Source: Leptolyngbya sp. 'hensonii' (lineage in GTDB: Bacteria > Cyanobacteriota > Cyanobacteriia > GCF-001939115). Taken from it: DNA of 64,000 bases. The notes under the pieces are model-generated. The model did not search any database. It saw only the letters and a list, made by a program, of their open reading frames with translations, and was not told the DNA's origin. The number at the start of each line of letters is the position of its first letter. The first letter of the stretch is position 1. Positions 1-9,300 of the stretch are shown here, piece by piece. The DNA lies in contig NZ_MQTZ01000041.1 of NCBI RefSeq assembly GCF_001939115.1, positions 312,816 to 376,815 of the forward strand, read 5' to 3'. The position numbers were made by a program, and so were the translations under genes.

Positions 1-20
1 TAGAGACTTGGTGAAATAAA

Positions 21-53
21 TATAGTCTAATCAGGATTTATAGTCTAATCAGG
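21..53. repeat. Two-copy 15-bp direct repeat
   Basis: TATAGTCTAATCAGG occurs at 21-35 and again at 39-53, an 18-bp period. It lies upstream of the tRNA in AT-rich DNA with no gene. The next visible signal is a possible -10 box (TACAAT, 140-145) ahead of the tRNA. No function can be assigned. Confidence 0.6.
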
Positions 54-155
54 TTTTCTAGCACAAAATATCCGGAGCTGAATCCTCCTGCCAATCCAAT
101 TTATTCACGACATGGGTAGGCAGGCTAAAAAATTATCGGTACAATAGAATGCTGA

Positions 156-228
156 CCAGGGTTGGCCGAGCGGTTGAGGCAGCGAACTCATAATTCGCGA
201 TAGGCAGGTTCGACCCCTGCACCCTGGA
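156..228 (+). tRNA. trnI-CAU: tRNA-Ile2 (CAU anticodon, lysidine-modified type)
   Basis: A 73-nt cloverleaf is visible. The acceptor stem pairs CCAGGGT (156-162) with ACCCTGG (221-227), with discriminator A228. The anticodon stem is GCGAA/TTCGC around loop CTCATAA, and the T arm is GCAGG-TTCGACC-CCTGC. The CAU anticodon could mean Met or Ile2. The loop context ACTCATAATT and the GGCCGAGCGGTTGAGGC-type D arm match the plastid and cyanobacterial trnI-CAU pattern, not initiator or elongator Met, so I infer the AUA-reading species whose C34 is modified by TilS. CCA is not encoded. Confidence 0.85.
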
Positions 229-235
229 TCTAACA

Positions 236-287
236 GCCCTGCAGGGCCATGAAAAAACAAGTCCCTGCAGGCAAGAGGGTTTTATTC
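236..287. terminator. Hairpin between tRNA-Ile2 and the convergent secreted-protein gene
   Basis: CCTGCAGGG (238-246) is the exact reverse complement of CCCTGCAGG (263-271), and a GGGTTTTATT tract follows at 277-286. GCCCTGCAGGGC (236-247) is also a palindrome by itself. The position between two convergent genes suggests a terminator. Confidence 0.5.
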
Positions 288-291
288 TGAA

Positions 292-738
292 TTACCGCAT
301 CGGCAATCTTTCGTAAACCAGCTCACTGGTCATGATGCGGTTGTTGATGTTTGTCCCGGTTAGCAGAGAACTGTTAAATGGATTGTTCAAATCAGGAGTT
401 CGAATGATCGGGGTTGTGGAAACCTGCTGATTCATGAGATCCCGGTAGAGAATCTCAAACAATTTCCCATCGGTGGCCAATTCATTTTCAGCAAACGTCC
501 CATCAACTAACGTGCCAAATCCAAATAGAAAATCAGTTTGCCGTTCCAATGTACGATTCTCGAAATAATTTCTTGACTTTCCAGTCATAATACGATCGAC
601 TGCATCTGGAACAGTTTCAAACCGGACCTGCCGTGAGCCAGTTCGATCCAGTTGTTGAGCATTTGCGCTCGAAGTAACTGCTAGAACAGAAACGGTAAGG
701 AGTAAACTACCCAGTAGACTTCTAGACCCCACACGCAT
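292..738 (-). CDS. Secreted hypothetical protein
   Basis: A 148-residue protein that I do not recognise. The N-terminus has a classical signal peptide: Arg residues, a hydrophobic run around residues 8-22, and a likely cleavage site at ANA-QQ near residue 28. The mature part is polar, about 120 residues, without cysteines or repeats, and rich in Asn, Thr and Leu. It is expected in the periplasm or outside the cell. It is divergent from pyrE, with about 90 bp between them for both promoters, and its 3' end faces the tRNA hairpin. The exclusion of other assignments is weak because no motif stands out. Confidence 0.7.
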   Translation of the reverse strand: MRVGSRSLLGSLLLTVSVLAVTSSANAQQLDRTGSRQVRFETVPDAVDRIMTGKSRNYFENRTLERQTDFLFGFGTLVDGTFAENELATDGKLFEILYRDLMNQQVSTTPIIRTPDLNNPFNSSLLTGTNINNRIMTSELVYERLPMR

Positions 739-827
739 AGACTTTATCCCTCAATTTTGCTAAATCCTAACTCAACTTTTAGAAGTCGGATCCCTAACTG
801 ACAAATTTTGTTTACAAGTTCCACCCT

Positions 828-1460
828 ATGGCAGAAAAATATCTAACCAATGATGACGCAACAGACTCTTTTGTAAGTCTTGAACTTCCTTTTTTAAGGC
901 AAAAACTTCTAGATTTATTCTGTCAGGTTGCCTATCGGGAAGGTGATTTTGTTCTTTCGTCGGGGCAACCCAGTTCTTACTACATCAACGGGAAGCAAGT
1001 AACTCTGCATCCACAGGGGGCCGTGGCTGTGGGTAGAATCCTTTTGCCCCTTCTAACATCTGACACAGTAGCTGTGGCAGGCTTGACCCTGGGGGCTGAT
1101 CCGATCGTCACAGCAGTGAGTGTGGTAGCGGCTTATGCGGGACGCTCCATCACGGCCCTGATTGTTCGCAAAGAAGCCAAAGGTCATGGAACGCAAGCCT
1201 TTATTGAAGGGCCAACCTTGCCCCCAGCAAGTCCTGTCGTGGTGCTGGAAGATGTGGTCACCACCGGACAATCGGCTCTCAAGGCCGTCGATCGTCTCCG
1301 ACAGGCTGGCTACAGGGTTAACCAGATTATTGCCCTGGTCGATCGTCAACAGGGGGGGGCTGAACTGTATCAGCAGATGGGACTGGATTTCCAAACGGTC
1401 TACTCCATTACTGAAATTCAAATCCGCTGGCGAGAATTATTCCCTTCTCCTGCCCCCTAA
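828..1460 (+). CDS. pyrE: Orotate phosphoribosyltransferase
   Basis: A 210-residue enzyme that transfers ribose-5-phosphate from PRPP to orotate to make OMP, the fifth step of pyrimidine synthesis, in the cytoplasm. The PRPP-binding signature is VVVLEDVVTTGQSAL (about 137-151), with the acidic pair E141-D142. The catalytic-loop motif RKEAKGHG lies near 114-121, and the substrate-binding region FVLSSGQPSSYY near 41-52. Length is normal for the family. It has no other pyrimidine genes beside it, as is usual in cyanobacteria, where these genes are scattered. The YjbQ-family gene follows 36 bp downstream and is probably co-transcribed. Confidence 0.93.
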   Translation: MAEKYLTNDDATDSFVSLELPFLRQKLLDLFCQVAYREGDFVLSSGQPSSYYINGKQVTLHPQGAVAVGRILLPLLTSDTVAVAGLTLGADPIVTAVSVVAAYAGRSITALIVRKEAKGHGTQAFIEGPTLPPASPVVVLEDVVTTGQSALKAVDRLRQAGYRVNQIIALVDRQQGGAELYQQMGLDFQTVYSITEIQIRWRELFPSPAP

Positions 1461-1496
1461 CCTAGCAGACCCGATCAACTACGCTTCCTGATACCC

Positions 1497-1949
1497 ATGA
1501 AGATTGTCCATCAGACCCTGGAACTACAAACAGAACCGGGGATCAGCATTCACAACATTACCCCAGCCATTCAGGATCTGATCACTGCATCCTCAATCCA
1601 GAATGGTCAGGCCCTCATTTTTTCCCGCCACACCACAACGGCCCTCACGATTAATGAAAACGAGGAGAGGCTTTTGGAGGATCTGAAAGTTTTCCTCCGC
1701 AAGCTAGCCCCAGAAACCGATCGCTATCTGCACAACGATCTGCATTTGCGGGTTGTCCCACCTGATGAGCCCGAAAATGCCCATGCTCACCTCATGGCCA
1801 TGCTTCTCAGCACCAGTGAAGTGATCCCGATTATCAACGGTAAGCTGGCCCTGGGAACCTGGCAATCTATTTTGCTCTGTGATCTGGATGGCCCCCGTCA
1901 AAGGACAGTCCTTTGCCAGATCAGTGGAGTTTTGGTGAGCGATCGCTAA
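1497..1949 (+). CDS. YjbQ/UPF0047 family protein
   Basis: A 150-residue protein covering the whole UPF0047 fold. It has the family signatures FSRHTTTALTINENE (about 42-56), a His-rich patch HAHLMAMLLS (about 95-104) and the C-terminal GTWQSILLCDLDGPRQRTV (about 120-138). Members of this family have weak thiamine-phosphate synthase activity, but their physiological role is not settled. The conserved His, Glu and Asp residues of the presumed metal site are present. It lies 36 bp after pyrE and converges with the small membrane-protein gene; the two stop codons overlap by 4 bp (1946-1949). Confidence 0.85.
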   Translation: MKIVHQTLELQTEPGISIHNITPAIQDLITASSIQNGQALIFSRHTTTALTINENEERLLEDLKVFLRKLAPETDRYLHNDLHLRVVPPDEPENAHAHLMAMLLSTSEVIPIINGKLALGTWQSILLCDLDGPRQRTVLCQISGVLVSDR

Positions 1950-2140
1950 TCTTCAGAAGCTGCCCTGCTGCGGCGAATCCAGACCATATAAACCAGGACT
2001 CCCACTTGAACGGGGAGCAAGACCAGATACTGCTTCAGGATGAAGTTAACATCCAGGATGGAGAAGCTACCCAGGTAGCCTGCACCCAAGAGGGCCAGCC
2101 CGGTCAAGTAAACCAATTTCTTAGAATTGCGGTATGTCAT
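1946..2140 (-). CDS. Small two-helix membrane protein downstream of gvpJ
   Basis: A protein of about 64 residues if translation begins at the ATG at 2140. That start has an AGGAT-type ribosome site 8-9 nt upstream and does not overlap gvpJ. An earlier ATG at 2161, overlapping the gvpJ stop region, would add seven residues. Two hydrophobic segments are visible (LVYLTGLALLGAGYLGSF and YLVLLPVQVGVLVYMVWI), followed by a charged tail RRSRAASED. I do not recognise it. It is the last gene in the gas vesicle transcription direction, so it may be co-transcribed with gvpJ, but nothing in the protein ties it to gas vesicles. Confidence 0.65.
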   Translation of the reverse strand: MTYRNSKKLVYLTGLALLGAGYLGSFSILDVNFILKQYLVLLPVQVGVLVYMVWIRRSRAASED

Positions 2141-2150
2141 AGTATCGATC

Positions 2151-2681
2151 CTACAGCTCATCCATCAGTGCGTCGAGGGTTAGGGACTGATCCGGGTCCG
2201 ATCGAGGGAAATCCTGCCCAGCGGAGCCCGCCTGAAGGTCCGGTTGTCTGGCCTCAGAAACAGGTAAAGGGGCAGCCGAAGCCTCTTCTGGCAAAGCATT
2301 CCGCAGCGATTTCAGCTCTGCCTCCAGGCTTTGAATGCGCTCCTGGAGTTGCTGGATTTCGTTGGCAGAACCATGGTTCAGCAGAGCCTGAGCTCGGGTA
2401 TTGAGATAGGGATCGTTTTCCCACCAATTGATCCCAATTTCCCTGGCCTTATCCACGGAAGAAATCAGAAGTCGAATCCGAATGCTCAGGAGTTCAGTGG
2501 ACCCAACCGTAATCGAGATGTCCCCAGCAATCACAATTCCCTTGTCCAGAACCCGCTCCAGCACATCTGCCAGACTGGAACCTGTGGTAGATGTCGCAAT
2601 AGCCCGATTGCCGGGTGTTGATGATCGTGCCTGTGGACCGGTAGTCACAGCCCAGTACCCCTGTAAAGGAAATGAAGCCAA
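2151..2681 (-). CDS. gvpJ: Gas vesicle protein GvpJ
   Basis: A 176-residue GvpA-related minor shell or assembly protein. The GvpA-like core (about 35-95) contains SSLADVLERVLDKGIVIAGD and a GINWWENDPYL segment typical of cyanobacterial GvpJ. A coiled-coil (NEIQQLQERIQSLEAELKSL, about 106-125) and a low-complexity acidic tail follow. Translation probably begins at a TTG at 2681, immediately after the gvpN stop (zero spacing). This gives a roughly 30-residue N-terminal extension, slightly longer than usual, so a later start is possible. It is part of the minus-strand operon gvpA-C-N-J. GvpJ is needed in trace amounts for vesicle formation in characterised systems. Confidence 0.9.
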   Translation of the reverse strand: MASFPLQGYWAVTTGPQARSSTPGNRAIATSTTGSSLADVLERVLDKGIVIAGDISITVGSTELLSIRIRLLISSVDKAREIGINWWENDPYLNTRAQALLNHGSANEIQQLQERIQSLEAELKSLRNALPEEASAAPLPVSEARQPDLQAGSAGQDFPRSDPDQSLTLDALMDEL

Positions 2682-3917
2682 CTAGCGGATTTTTCGGTAG
2701 AAGTCGCCACGCTGTTTAAGGATGCCCTTTTTCACCAGAGATTGGAGAGCATTAACCGTCTGAAATCGATCTAACCCCAGGGCAGTCTCAACTTCAGAAA
2801 CCCGAGCACTTTGAGACTGCCCCAGATAGGTATACACCTGTTGTTCCTGGGTTGAGAGGGGATCAGGGGTTGACTCCAGCTCGGCTGAGGGCTGGGATGG
2901 AACCAATGCCTGATCGGGTTGATCCAGATCAGCAATAATTTCACCTGTTTCGATAGCTGAGGCGACCTCTTCTTCAAGTCCGTCCTCCAGCTTAGCGGAC
3001 GGCAGGTCAATTTGCGCTTTTGCTGCAGGATGAAGAGAACAAAACTCATCCAACAATTTCCAGAGAAGTGTCGTGGCTTCCTGGACCGGTAGGCTGGTCC
3101 GAGCCAGCAAGACATCGCTACAGACATCTCGAAACTCCAGGTTGTCTGGCCCAATCGGGATCTGGTGCTCCAGGCAAACTTTACCAATGATCAGGGCAGG
3201 CCGCAGCCCGGATGCTTTTTCTGTTGCAGTACAGGCCCGAAATTCCCGGATTAGACGGACGATGAGTAAAGCCCCTTCCCGATCGAGCCCTACTTTTTGC
3301 ACCAAAATTTCTTGCTGCGTTAATTCATCCGGTTCTGGCATGGCCATCGTGACCAGTCGGTCTAACAACGCATCCTGGGTAGCATGGACCCCGTAATATT
3401 CCTCTGGGTTAGAGGTGAAAATGGCCCGAAACTGAGGATGAACCCGAATGTACTCTGACTTATTACTAGTGGGGGGAAGCACCAGCAGTTTTTCCTCTAA
3501 AGCGGACAGCAGCACATTATTGACTTCAGGGCGCGATCGATTGAATTCGTCATAGACCAGGGTGAACCCTTCTTTGCAAGCCAGAGTCAAGCGAGAATCG
3601 ACCCAGTTCTGGCGCAGCTCATCCTCTACCTTCACCACACTATGGATAAAGTTATCCACCACTTTCTTGCGGGTATAACCAGACTGGTTGCCGATCAGGT
3701 CAGAGGTCTTGAATTCATCATCCCCAAAAACCAGCATAATAGGCCGACCCAACAGATCGGCCAGGTGTAAGGCTAGAGTCGTTTTACCTGTTCCTGCCGG
3801 TCCCCGCAAATGGACTGAATAGCCCGATTGAAGATAGCGCAGCGCTCTGACGGAGAGGCGTTCAACAGCGGGAGTGCTGACAAATCGACGGGAACGAGCT
3901 TGCAGGATAGTCGTCAC
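2682..3917 (-). CDS. gvpN: Gas vesicle AAA+ ATPase GvpN with C-terminal winged-helix-like domain
   Basis: A 411-residue protein. The N-terminal part is a MoxR-like AAA+ ATPase with Walker A GPAGTGKT (39-46), Walker B TLVYDE (119-124) and a sensor segment [14 protein letters not shown]. GvpN assists vesicle growth in known systems. The last 58 residues (354-411) form an extra domain with the pattern [16 protein letters not shown], nearly the same as the end of the preceding GvpC. An acidic, Pro/Gln-rich linker (about 310-353) joins the two. The start is GTG at 3917, overlapping the gvpC stop as GTGA, so translation is probably coupled. The C-terminal extension makes it longer than the classical GvpN. 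Confidence 0.92.
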   Translation of the reverse strand: MTTILQARSRRFVSTPAVERLSVRALRYLQSGYSVHLRGPAGTGKTTLALHLADLLGRPIMLVFGDDEFKTSDLIGNQSGYTRKKVVDNFIHSVVKVEDELRQNWVDSRLTLACKEGFTLVYDEFNRSRPEVNNVLLSALEEKLLVLPPTSNKSEYIRVHPQFRAIFTSNPEEYYGVHATQDALLDRLVTMAMPEPDELTQQEILVQKVGLDREGALLIVRLIREFRACTATEKASGLRPALIIGKVCLEHQIPIGPDNLEFRDVCSDVLLARTSLPVQEATTLLWKLLDEFCSLHPAAKAQIDLPSAKLEDGLEEEVASAIETGEIIADLDQPDQALVPSQPSAELESTPDPLSTQEQQVYTYLGQSQSARVSEVETALGLDRFQTVNALQSLVKKGILKQRGDFYRKIR

Positions 3918-5113
3918 TGGCTATTGACCTCGTTAATGTAATAGATGCGATCGCGCTGCACGACCAATCCCTTCTTCACCAGAGACCGCAGCCCATCCAC
4001 GGCCTGAAAGCGATTAATCCCTAATGCCGATTCTAACTCAACCAGTCGGGATCCATGGCTGTTCTCAATTTGGTAATAAATCTGCTTCTCGATATCCGAT
4101 TGATCGGTGTTGGCGGGTTCCATGCCCTGAGGAAATTGGGTTTTCGGCGCTGGGGGAGGTGCTGGCGGCTCAGCCTTCCCGGCAGTCCCCTGAGAGGCCA
4201 CCGTCGTTGGCGGTACAGGATTGGCGGCTGGTTGTTGCGCTACAGGCTTGGGAGGGGGTGTAACCTGGCTGGTTATGGGGGAAGGAATCTGCAGATCGGC
4301 ATCTGAGCCGCCCCAGACCTGTTGTTTGAGGGTACTCCGGTATTGTTTAACGTCAGCCCGAAAATTGGCCAATGTTTGAAACAGACTCTCAACCTCAGTC
4401 AGTCGTTCTGCCCGGCTTTCAGCCAGGCGCTCCCCCATTTCCTGCGCCCGCTCTTCCCGAAAAAGTTCCAGTTCCGCCAGGGTATTACGGACATCTAGCC
4501 GCAACTTTTTCATAAACTGGGTCAGTTGTTCCAGCACCTCTACCCGCATGATGGCCCGTTGTTGGGCATTTGCTATCATCTGGGTTTGGGTTTCAACCTG
4601 GAGCAATTGAACGTCTGTCTTGATTTCCTGAAGTTTCTGCTGATGGTTTTGCTGGAGGGCCTCAACCGTCTCCTGGAGAGAAGTATAGAACTGCTGTAAG
4701 TCCTGAGAGAGGTGTTGAGCCATCAACTCTCGTTTGACGGATGTGAGCTGCAGAAACTGCTGTGTTTGTTGTTGGATTGCAGCACTGAAGTCATCGAGTT
4801 GGGTAAACAGCGCGCTAGCCTGAGTCAGGCGATCGCAGCGACTATCCATCAAAAAATCCTGGATCTGCTGCTGTCGTTCCAGGCGGGCCTGGTGCAAAGC
4901 AACCTGATAAACGGCGCTGTCTCCCCGGCGCACCTCATCCGTCTTGATGAGCTGGTCATGAAATGTGGTGAGCGATTGCCTCAGGTTGGTGGCCTGATGC
5001 TGCAACTGCTCACGAATTTCGCCCAGAGAGTCGGCCACCTGCCGACGGCGTTGTTGAACTTCCTGTTGTCGTTGCTGTCTCTGCTTTTGCCATTCATCTC
5101 TTAAAGCAGCCAT
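3914..5113 (-). CDS. gvpC: GvpC-like gas vesicle protein with Pro-rich linker and winged-helix-like C-terminus
   Basis: A 399-residue protein from the ATG at 5113, chosen because AGGAGA lies 6-7 nt upstream and the product begins MAALRDEWQ, like GvpC. The open frame extends to 5251 without a good start. Residues 1-270 are a long amphipathic coiled-coil, rich in Gln, Leu and Arg, with degenerate repeats of the type [13 protein letters not shown] and [15 protein letters not shown] that resemble the roughly 33-residue GvpC repeats. Residues about 270-338 are a Pro/Ala linker. Residues 339-399 are a winged-helix-like domain shared with GvpN. GvpC binds the outer face of the vesicle and stiffens it. 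Assignment rests on position and repeat character; the tail is atypical. Confidence 0.8.
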   Translation of the reverse strand: MAALRDEWQKQRQQRQQEVQQRRRQVADSLGEIREQLQHQATNLRQSLTTFHDQLIKTDEVRRGDSAVYQVALHQARLERQQQIQDFLMDSRCDRLTQASALFTQLDDFSAAIQQQTQQFLQLTSVKRELMAQHLSQDLQQFYTSLQETVEALQQNHQQKLQEIKTDVQLLQVETQTQMIANAQQRAIMRVEVLEQLTQFMKKLRLDVRNTLAELELFREERAQEMGERLAESRAERLTEVESLFQTLANFRADVKQYRSTLKQQVWGGSDADLQIPSPITSQVTPPPKPVAQQPAANPVPPTTVASQGTAGKAEPPAPPPAPKTQFPQGMEPANTDQSDIEKQIYYQIENSHGSRLVELESALGINRFQAVDGLRSLVKKGLVVQRDRIYYINEVNSQ

Positions 5114-5139
5114 GCAAATCTCCTGTTCTACGAAAGATT

Positions 5140-5169
5140 GGAGGTGGAGGGAGTGTTTCCCCCACCTCC
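5140..5169 (-). terminator. Hairpin between gvpA and gvpC, probable attenuator or 3'-end stabiliser
   Basis: GGAGGTGG (5140-5147) pairs perfectly with CCACCTCC (5162-5169), and the inner arms add further pairs. On the minus strand it lies 120 bp after the gvpA stop and 26 bp before the gvpC start. Only a short T run (CTTTC) follows, so full termination is doubtful. Partial read-through would fit the large excess of GvpA over GvpC in gas vesicles. Confidence 0.55.
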
Positions 5170-5290
5170 CGCTGAAGTCAGTTATTAATTGATCGGTATT
5201 AATGAAGTACGGGGCACAGGAAGACCGCACCCAATATTCAGCATGTCTCAATTAACCTTGGTTAAGGGATAGCTTCGCTTAAGGAATTGC

Positions 5291-5509
5291 TTATGCGGAT
5301 GGAACGGCAGCCTGGGCAGTCAGACCCACGGCCTCAGCGTATTTCAGGTAAGTTTCGACGGAAGCGATCACAATACGAGCTTCCACGGCCAGTAATTCAA
5401 TCCCTACGAGAGAAACACGAACCCAGGCATCTATGACAATACCTTTATCCAGAATCCGATCGACGACTTCGGCGAGACTGGAGGAAGAGTTTACTTTTTC
5501 GACAGCCAT
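5291..5509 (-). CDS. gvpA: Gas vesicle structural protein GvpA
   Basis: A 72-residue protein that forms the ribbed shell of the gas vesicle, an air-filled buoyancy organelle in the cytoplasm. The sequence is almost diagnostic: [20 protein letters not shown] at the start, then [20 protein letters not shown] and an alpha-helical [20 protein letters not shown]. Length matches the family (about 70). The start at 5509 has an AGAGGAT ribosome site. It is the first gene of the minus-strand gvp operon. Only one gvpA copy is present here, whereas several cyanobacteria have tandem copies. An 800-bp region upstream must hold its promoter. Confidence 0.97.
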   Translation of the reverse strand: MAVEKVNSSSSLAEVVDRILDKGIVIDAWVRVSLVGIELLAVEARIVIASVETYLKYAEAVGLTAQAAVPSA

Positions 5510-6311
5510 GATTTGATCCTCTTAAGTCAAGAACTTACGTAACTTTAGAAAGTGTACAGAATAACTGATATCAACTCCTCGAATAATCCACAGGAGTTTA
5601 GAACTTCTCTGCGAAAATACAGTTGACTACACCCTAAGAATTGATTTGCAGACCTCAAGTCAATAATCTTTGGCACAACAGTTAGCCCGAATTCAAGGGA
5701 ATTTCAGGGAAAGAATGAAAGATTAACCATTCTGTCAAAACCTGTCTGAGCTTCTCACGCCCGCCTTTAATTACGACTCCGACTATTGGCCATTTAACTC
5801 GCTTCAAAGCAGTGAAAGACACCTTATTTCGGAGTAAAGCTCAATCAGCTTTCACGTTCAAAAACTAGAATAGAGGCTCAATTCAGGGAGAGTGTCCGCG
5901 TAAACACTGAACTTAATTTCCTACTGCGATCGAGCCTCAGTAAATAAATGGACGGCTTTTCCGAGTTCGATCCTGCTGCGACGAGTTTTGAAAATGATGA
6001 TTTAGAGCCCGTCATCTTCCCAGAATTTGTAAACAAGGTTTTAGTTTTTCACCTTTTCTTTAAACTTATGTCCCTAAATGCCATCTAAATCGCAGATTCA
6101 GTATAAGCACTTGATATTTCTTTGAGGGCATGGTTCAGAAGCTTCTGGGGAAGCTCGGATTAACGGGGCCATCCCGTCAATATTTATTTTCTGTAGATTA
6201 TTCAAGATAATGCTCGCTATTTTTGAATTTTGACCTGTTCCAAGGGGGTTTCCTGATCGGCACCCTTCCGGCTTGAAAAGAGGGGTGTGAATCAGCAGCC
6301 TGAGGGATATT
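5510..6311. promoter_or_regulatory. Long intergenic region holding the gvpA promoter
   Basis: No convincing gene lies in these 802 bp between the divergent gvpA and TPR/coiled-coil genes. AT-rich stretches alternate with small inverted repeats, for example AAAGCT (5836-5841) and AGCTTT (5847-5852). A 46-codon plus-strand frame (5948-6088) lacks a ribosome site, and a minus-strand frame at 6098-6349 has no family character. The region probably carries both promoters and regulatory sites for gas vesicle expression, but no known operator is recognisable. Confidence 0.4.
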
Positions 6312-9300
6312 GTGGCAAAGCGTCGTTGGCTGGATATTGTCGAATACATATCATTTTCTGGTTCAGTCCTGGGATTGGTGGCCTCAGCAATTTCTCAGCA
6401 GGCCATTTTTGCTTCTGCTCCCTTAACCTTTTCAATTCTGCTGAACCTGGTGAATCGTCGTCGCCTGAACCAGGATATTGAAACTAAAATCCTTCCAGAC
6501 TTAAATCACCTTAATGAGCAGACAGCTAAAGATAGTCAGGCCCTCCTATCTCTCCGGCGTAAAGTTCTGGCTCTGCCCACTCCCGATGATTTGGGAAATC
6601 TCAAAGAGGAGATGCTGAGCCGAGATCGGGATGACATGGCCAGACTGGATGCCCAGATTTCTGTGGTGCAATCGGAACTGAAGAGTCGTCTTGCTCCTCT
6701 GGAGAAACTTGATCTGAGCCCAATCCAGAGCAATCTGGCTCAATTACAAAACCGCACCACAGAGTTAGAAACGGCTCTGGGTAACTTGAACGATAGTCTG
6801 GAGACTGTGCCAACCGCAGATCGGGTGGAGTATTTGGAATCCACGATCGCGGATTTAGTTGCGGAACAGGGGCAGTTCACAACCAACCTGGAAGAACTGG
6901 CCAATCAGCCTCCGCCGGATTTTTCACCCTTACAGGAGCAGATCGATCGCCTGCACGGACTGTTTATTCAGTTGCCACCGCCCTTTAATCCTGCCCCGTT
7001 ACAAGAAACAGTCCATATCTTGCGGCAGGAAATGGAACGATCGATCCAGATGATGAGTAGTTTGGTTCCTCGTCAGGAGTTAACCGTGCTCCTAACGGAG
7101 ATAGAAAACCTACGCCAGCGCCAGCAGGGATTAGGACAGTCGGTGGTGCCATTGCGAGACGCAATCTCTGCGCTTCAGGGTCAGTTGGGTCGTCTGACCC
7201 AGGAGTTTAGCGATCGCATGGAACCCGGGTTACTGGAAGAACTCAGACGGACTCTGTTTAAAGTTGCCAGTAAAGTTAGAGATCTGCAACGTGAGGTTAT
7301 TGCTTTTCAGCATACTGAGCAGACGGTTGCACCTCAACAGTTACAGAGTTTACAAACAGCGTTACAGGCAGAGATCATTTCCTATGCCGATGCCATGGGA
7401 CGACAACTGGCCACAGTTCAGCAAGTGCTGGGGAATCTAGAACCCACCGTGCACCATTTACAGGGACAACCTCAGAAACTGGAGGTGGTGCAACAGGAAC
7501 TGGAGACGTTACGGCAGTACTTGCAGTCCTTAGACCTGGAAGTCCAGTTAATGCGCGATCGACTTCCTGCCAAACCGCCAACTTCTGTCTCCGGGCTAGA
7601 AGAACTGCAGCAGCAACTAGAAGTGATGCAGCAGGCGATCCAGGGCTTAATTCGCCACCAGCAAATGGAGTCTGGCCCTGCAGATCCATTGCCGCAGGAG
7701 GATCCCGAAACAGACATTCTGGAAGTTCTGGCTATCCACAACGATCGACCAGACCATCGGTTTGGTAGCAATGGGATCAAGTTAGGAGGAGGGGATTCAA
7801 CCTATGTTCAAGCAACGACACAGAGTCCGAATCCGCTGATAGCGACAGTTCAGCCGGAAGGATATGCACTCAGGACTGAGGAACTGGATAGTCAGACCTT
7901 GTTAGCGGAAGCCCTGGGAAAAGTTCAGGAGCGTCTGATCGTCATGAGTTCCTGGCTAGAACAATGTTCTCTGGATGATTCCCTATTTCAACGTCTAGAG
8001 CGACTCCTGCGACAGGGCATTCGAATTGATCTGGGGTGGAGTTTGTATAAAACACCAGAAACCCCGTTAATGATTCGCCGGATTAACCAGCAATGGATGG
8101 ATGATTCTTGGCAGCAGGATGGGCTTTACGAAGCCTTAAAACACTTTAAGCAACTGGCTCAGGATTATCCAGAGCGCTTCAAGCTGAGGGCTTTGGCAAC
8201 CCAGGAACGGTTGCTGGTTTGCGATCGTGCCTTTGCCATTCTGGTTCGCCATCCAACTCCTAGCAGTCTTCAGGAGGAAGAAGTCGGCCTCTGCACAGCC
8301 GATCCGGCTATTATTCAGCACCTAATTGACAGTTTTGATCGCTCAATTACGGATTCAGAAACGGCCCTGACCTGCTTTAAGCGGGCAGATACCCGTTACG
8401 ATCTGGGAGATACGCAGGGCGTCATTGCAGATTACACCCGCGGCTTAAGCCTGGAGCCCAGCCAGGATATTGCCTTGAACAACCGGGGCGTGGCTTATTA
8501 TCTTCTGGGGGGCCGGGAACGGGCGATCGAAGACTTTAACCATGCCCTGGAAATTAATCCAGGCAACGCCGACGCCTACTTTAATCGGGGAGTAGCCTGG
8601 GCGGAGTTGGGAGATAAGGAAGCGGCGATCGCGGACTATACCGAAGCCATTCGTCTGCATCCGGGGGATGCCATTGCCTATAACAATCGGGGCTTAGTCC
8701 GCTCTAAATTAGGGGATTATGAGGGCGCAGAGCAGGACTATACGGAGGCCATCGGTATCAACCCCAGCAGCAATGTCGCTTACAACAACCGGGGGCTAGT
8801 GCGATCGAAGTTAGGCAATAAGTCGGGGGCGATCGATGATTATACCGAAGCCCTGCGCCTCACCCCTGATGATGATACGGTCTACTTTAACCGGGGTGCA
8901 GTTCGAGCCAGTGTAGAAGACTATGAAGGAGCGATTGAGGACTATAGTGCCGCCATTCGATTTAACCCAGAGTTTGTCAATGCCTATAACAATCGGGGGT
9001 TTGTCTATCAAAAACTTGGCCATAAACAGGCTGCGATCGAAGACTTCAATCGAGCCTTGCAGATTAATCCTAACTTTGCCAATGCTTACAATAACCGGGG
9101 GACTGCCCGTTCTAAGTTGAAGGATTTCGAAGGGGCGATTAAGGATTTCAATCAGGCACTCCAGATTAATCCCAACTTTGCCAATGCTTACAATAATCGG
9201 GGGACCGCCCGTTCCAAGTTGAAGGACTTTTCAGGGGCGATTCAGGATTTCAACCGGGCCCTTCAGGTCAATCCCCATTTCGCCAATGCCTACAATAACC

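Noticed and set aside
1913-2404. 163-codon plus-strand open frame
   Set aside because: It runs through the end of the YjbQ-family gene and antisense to gvpJ, and its start lies inside another gene.
5948-6088. 46-codon plus-strand open frame in the gvpA upstream region
   Set aside because: It has no ribosome site and its product (acidic start, Phe-rich end) matches nothing I know. It may be chance.
6098-6349. 83-codon minus-strand open frame upstream of the long TPR gene
   Set aside because: It overlaps the start of the plus-strand gene, has no ribosome site and no recognisable protein character.
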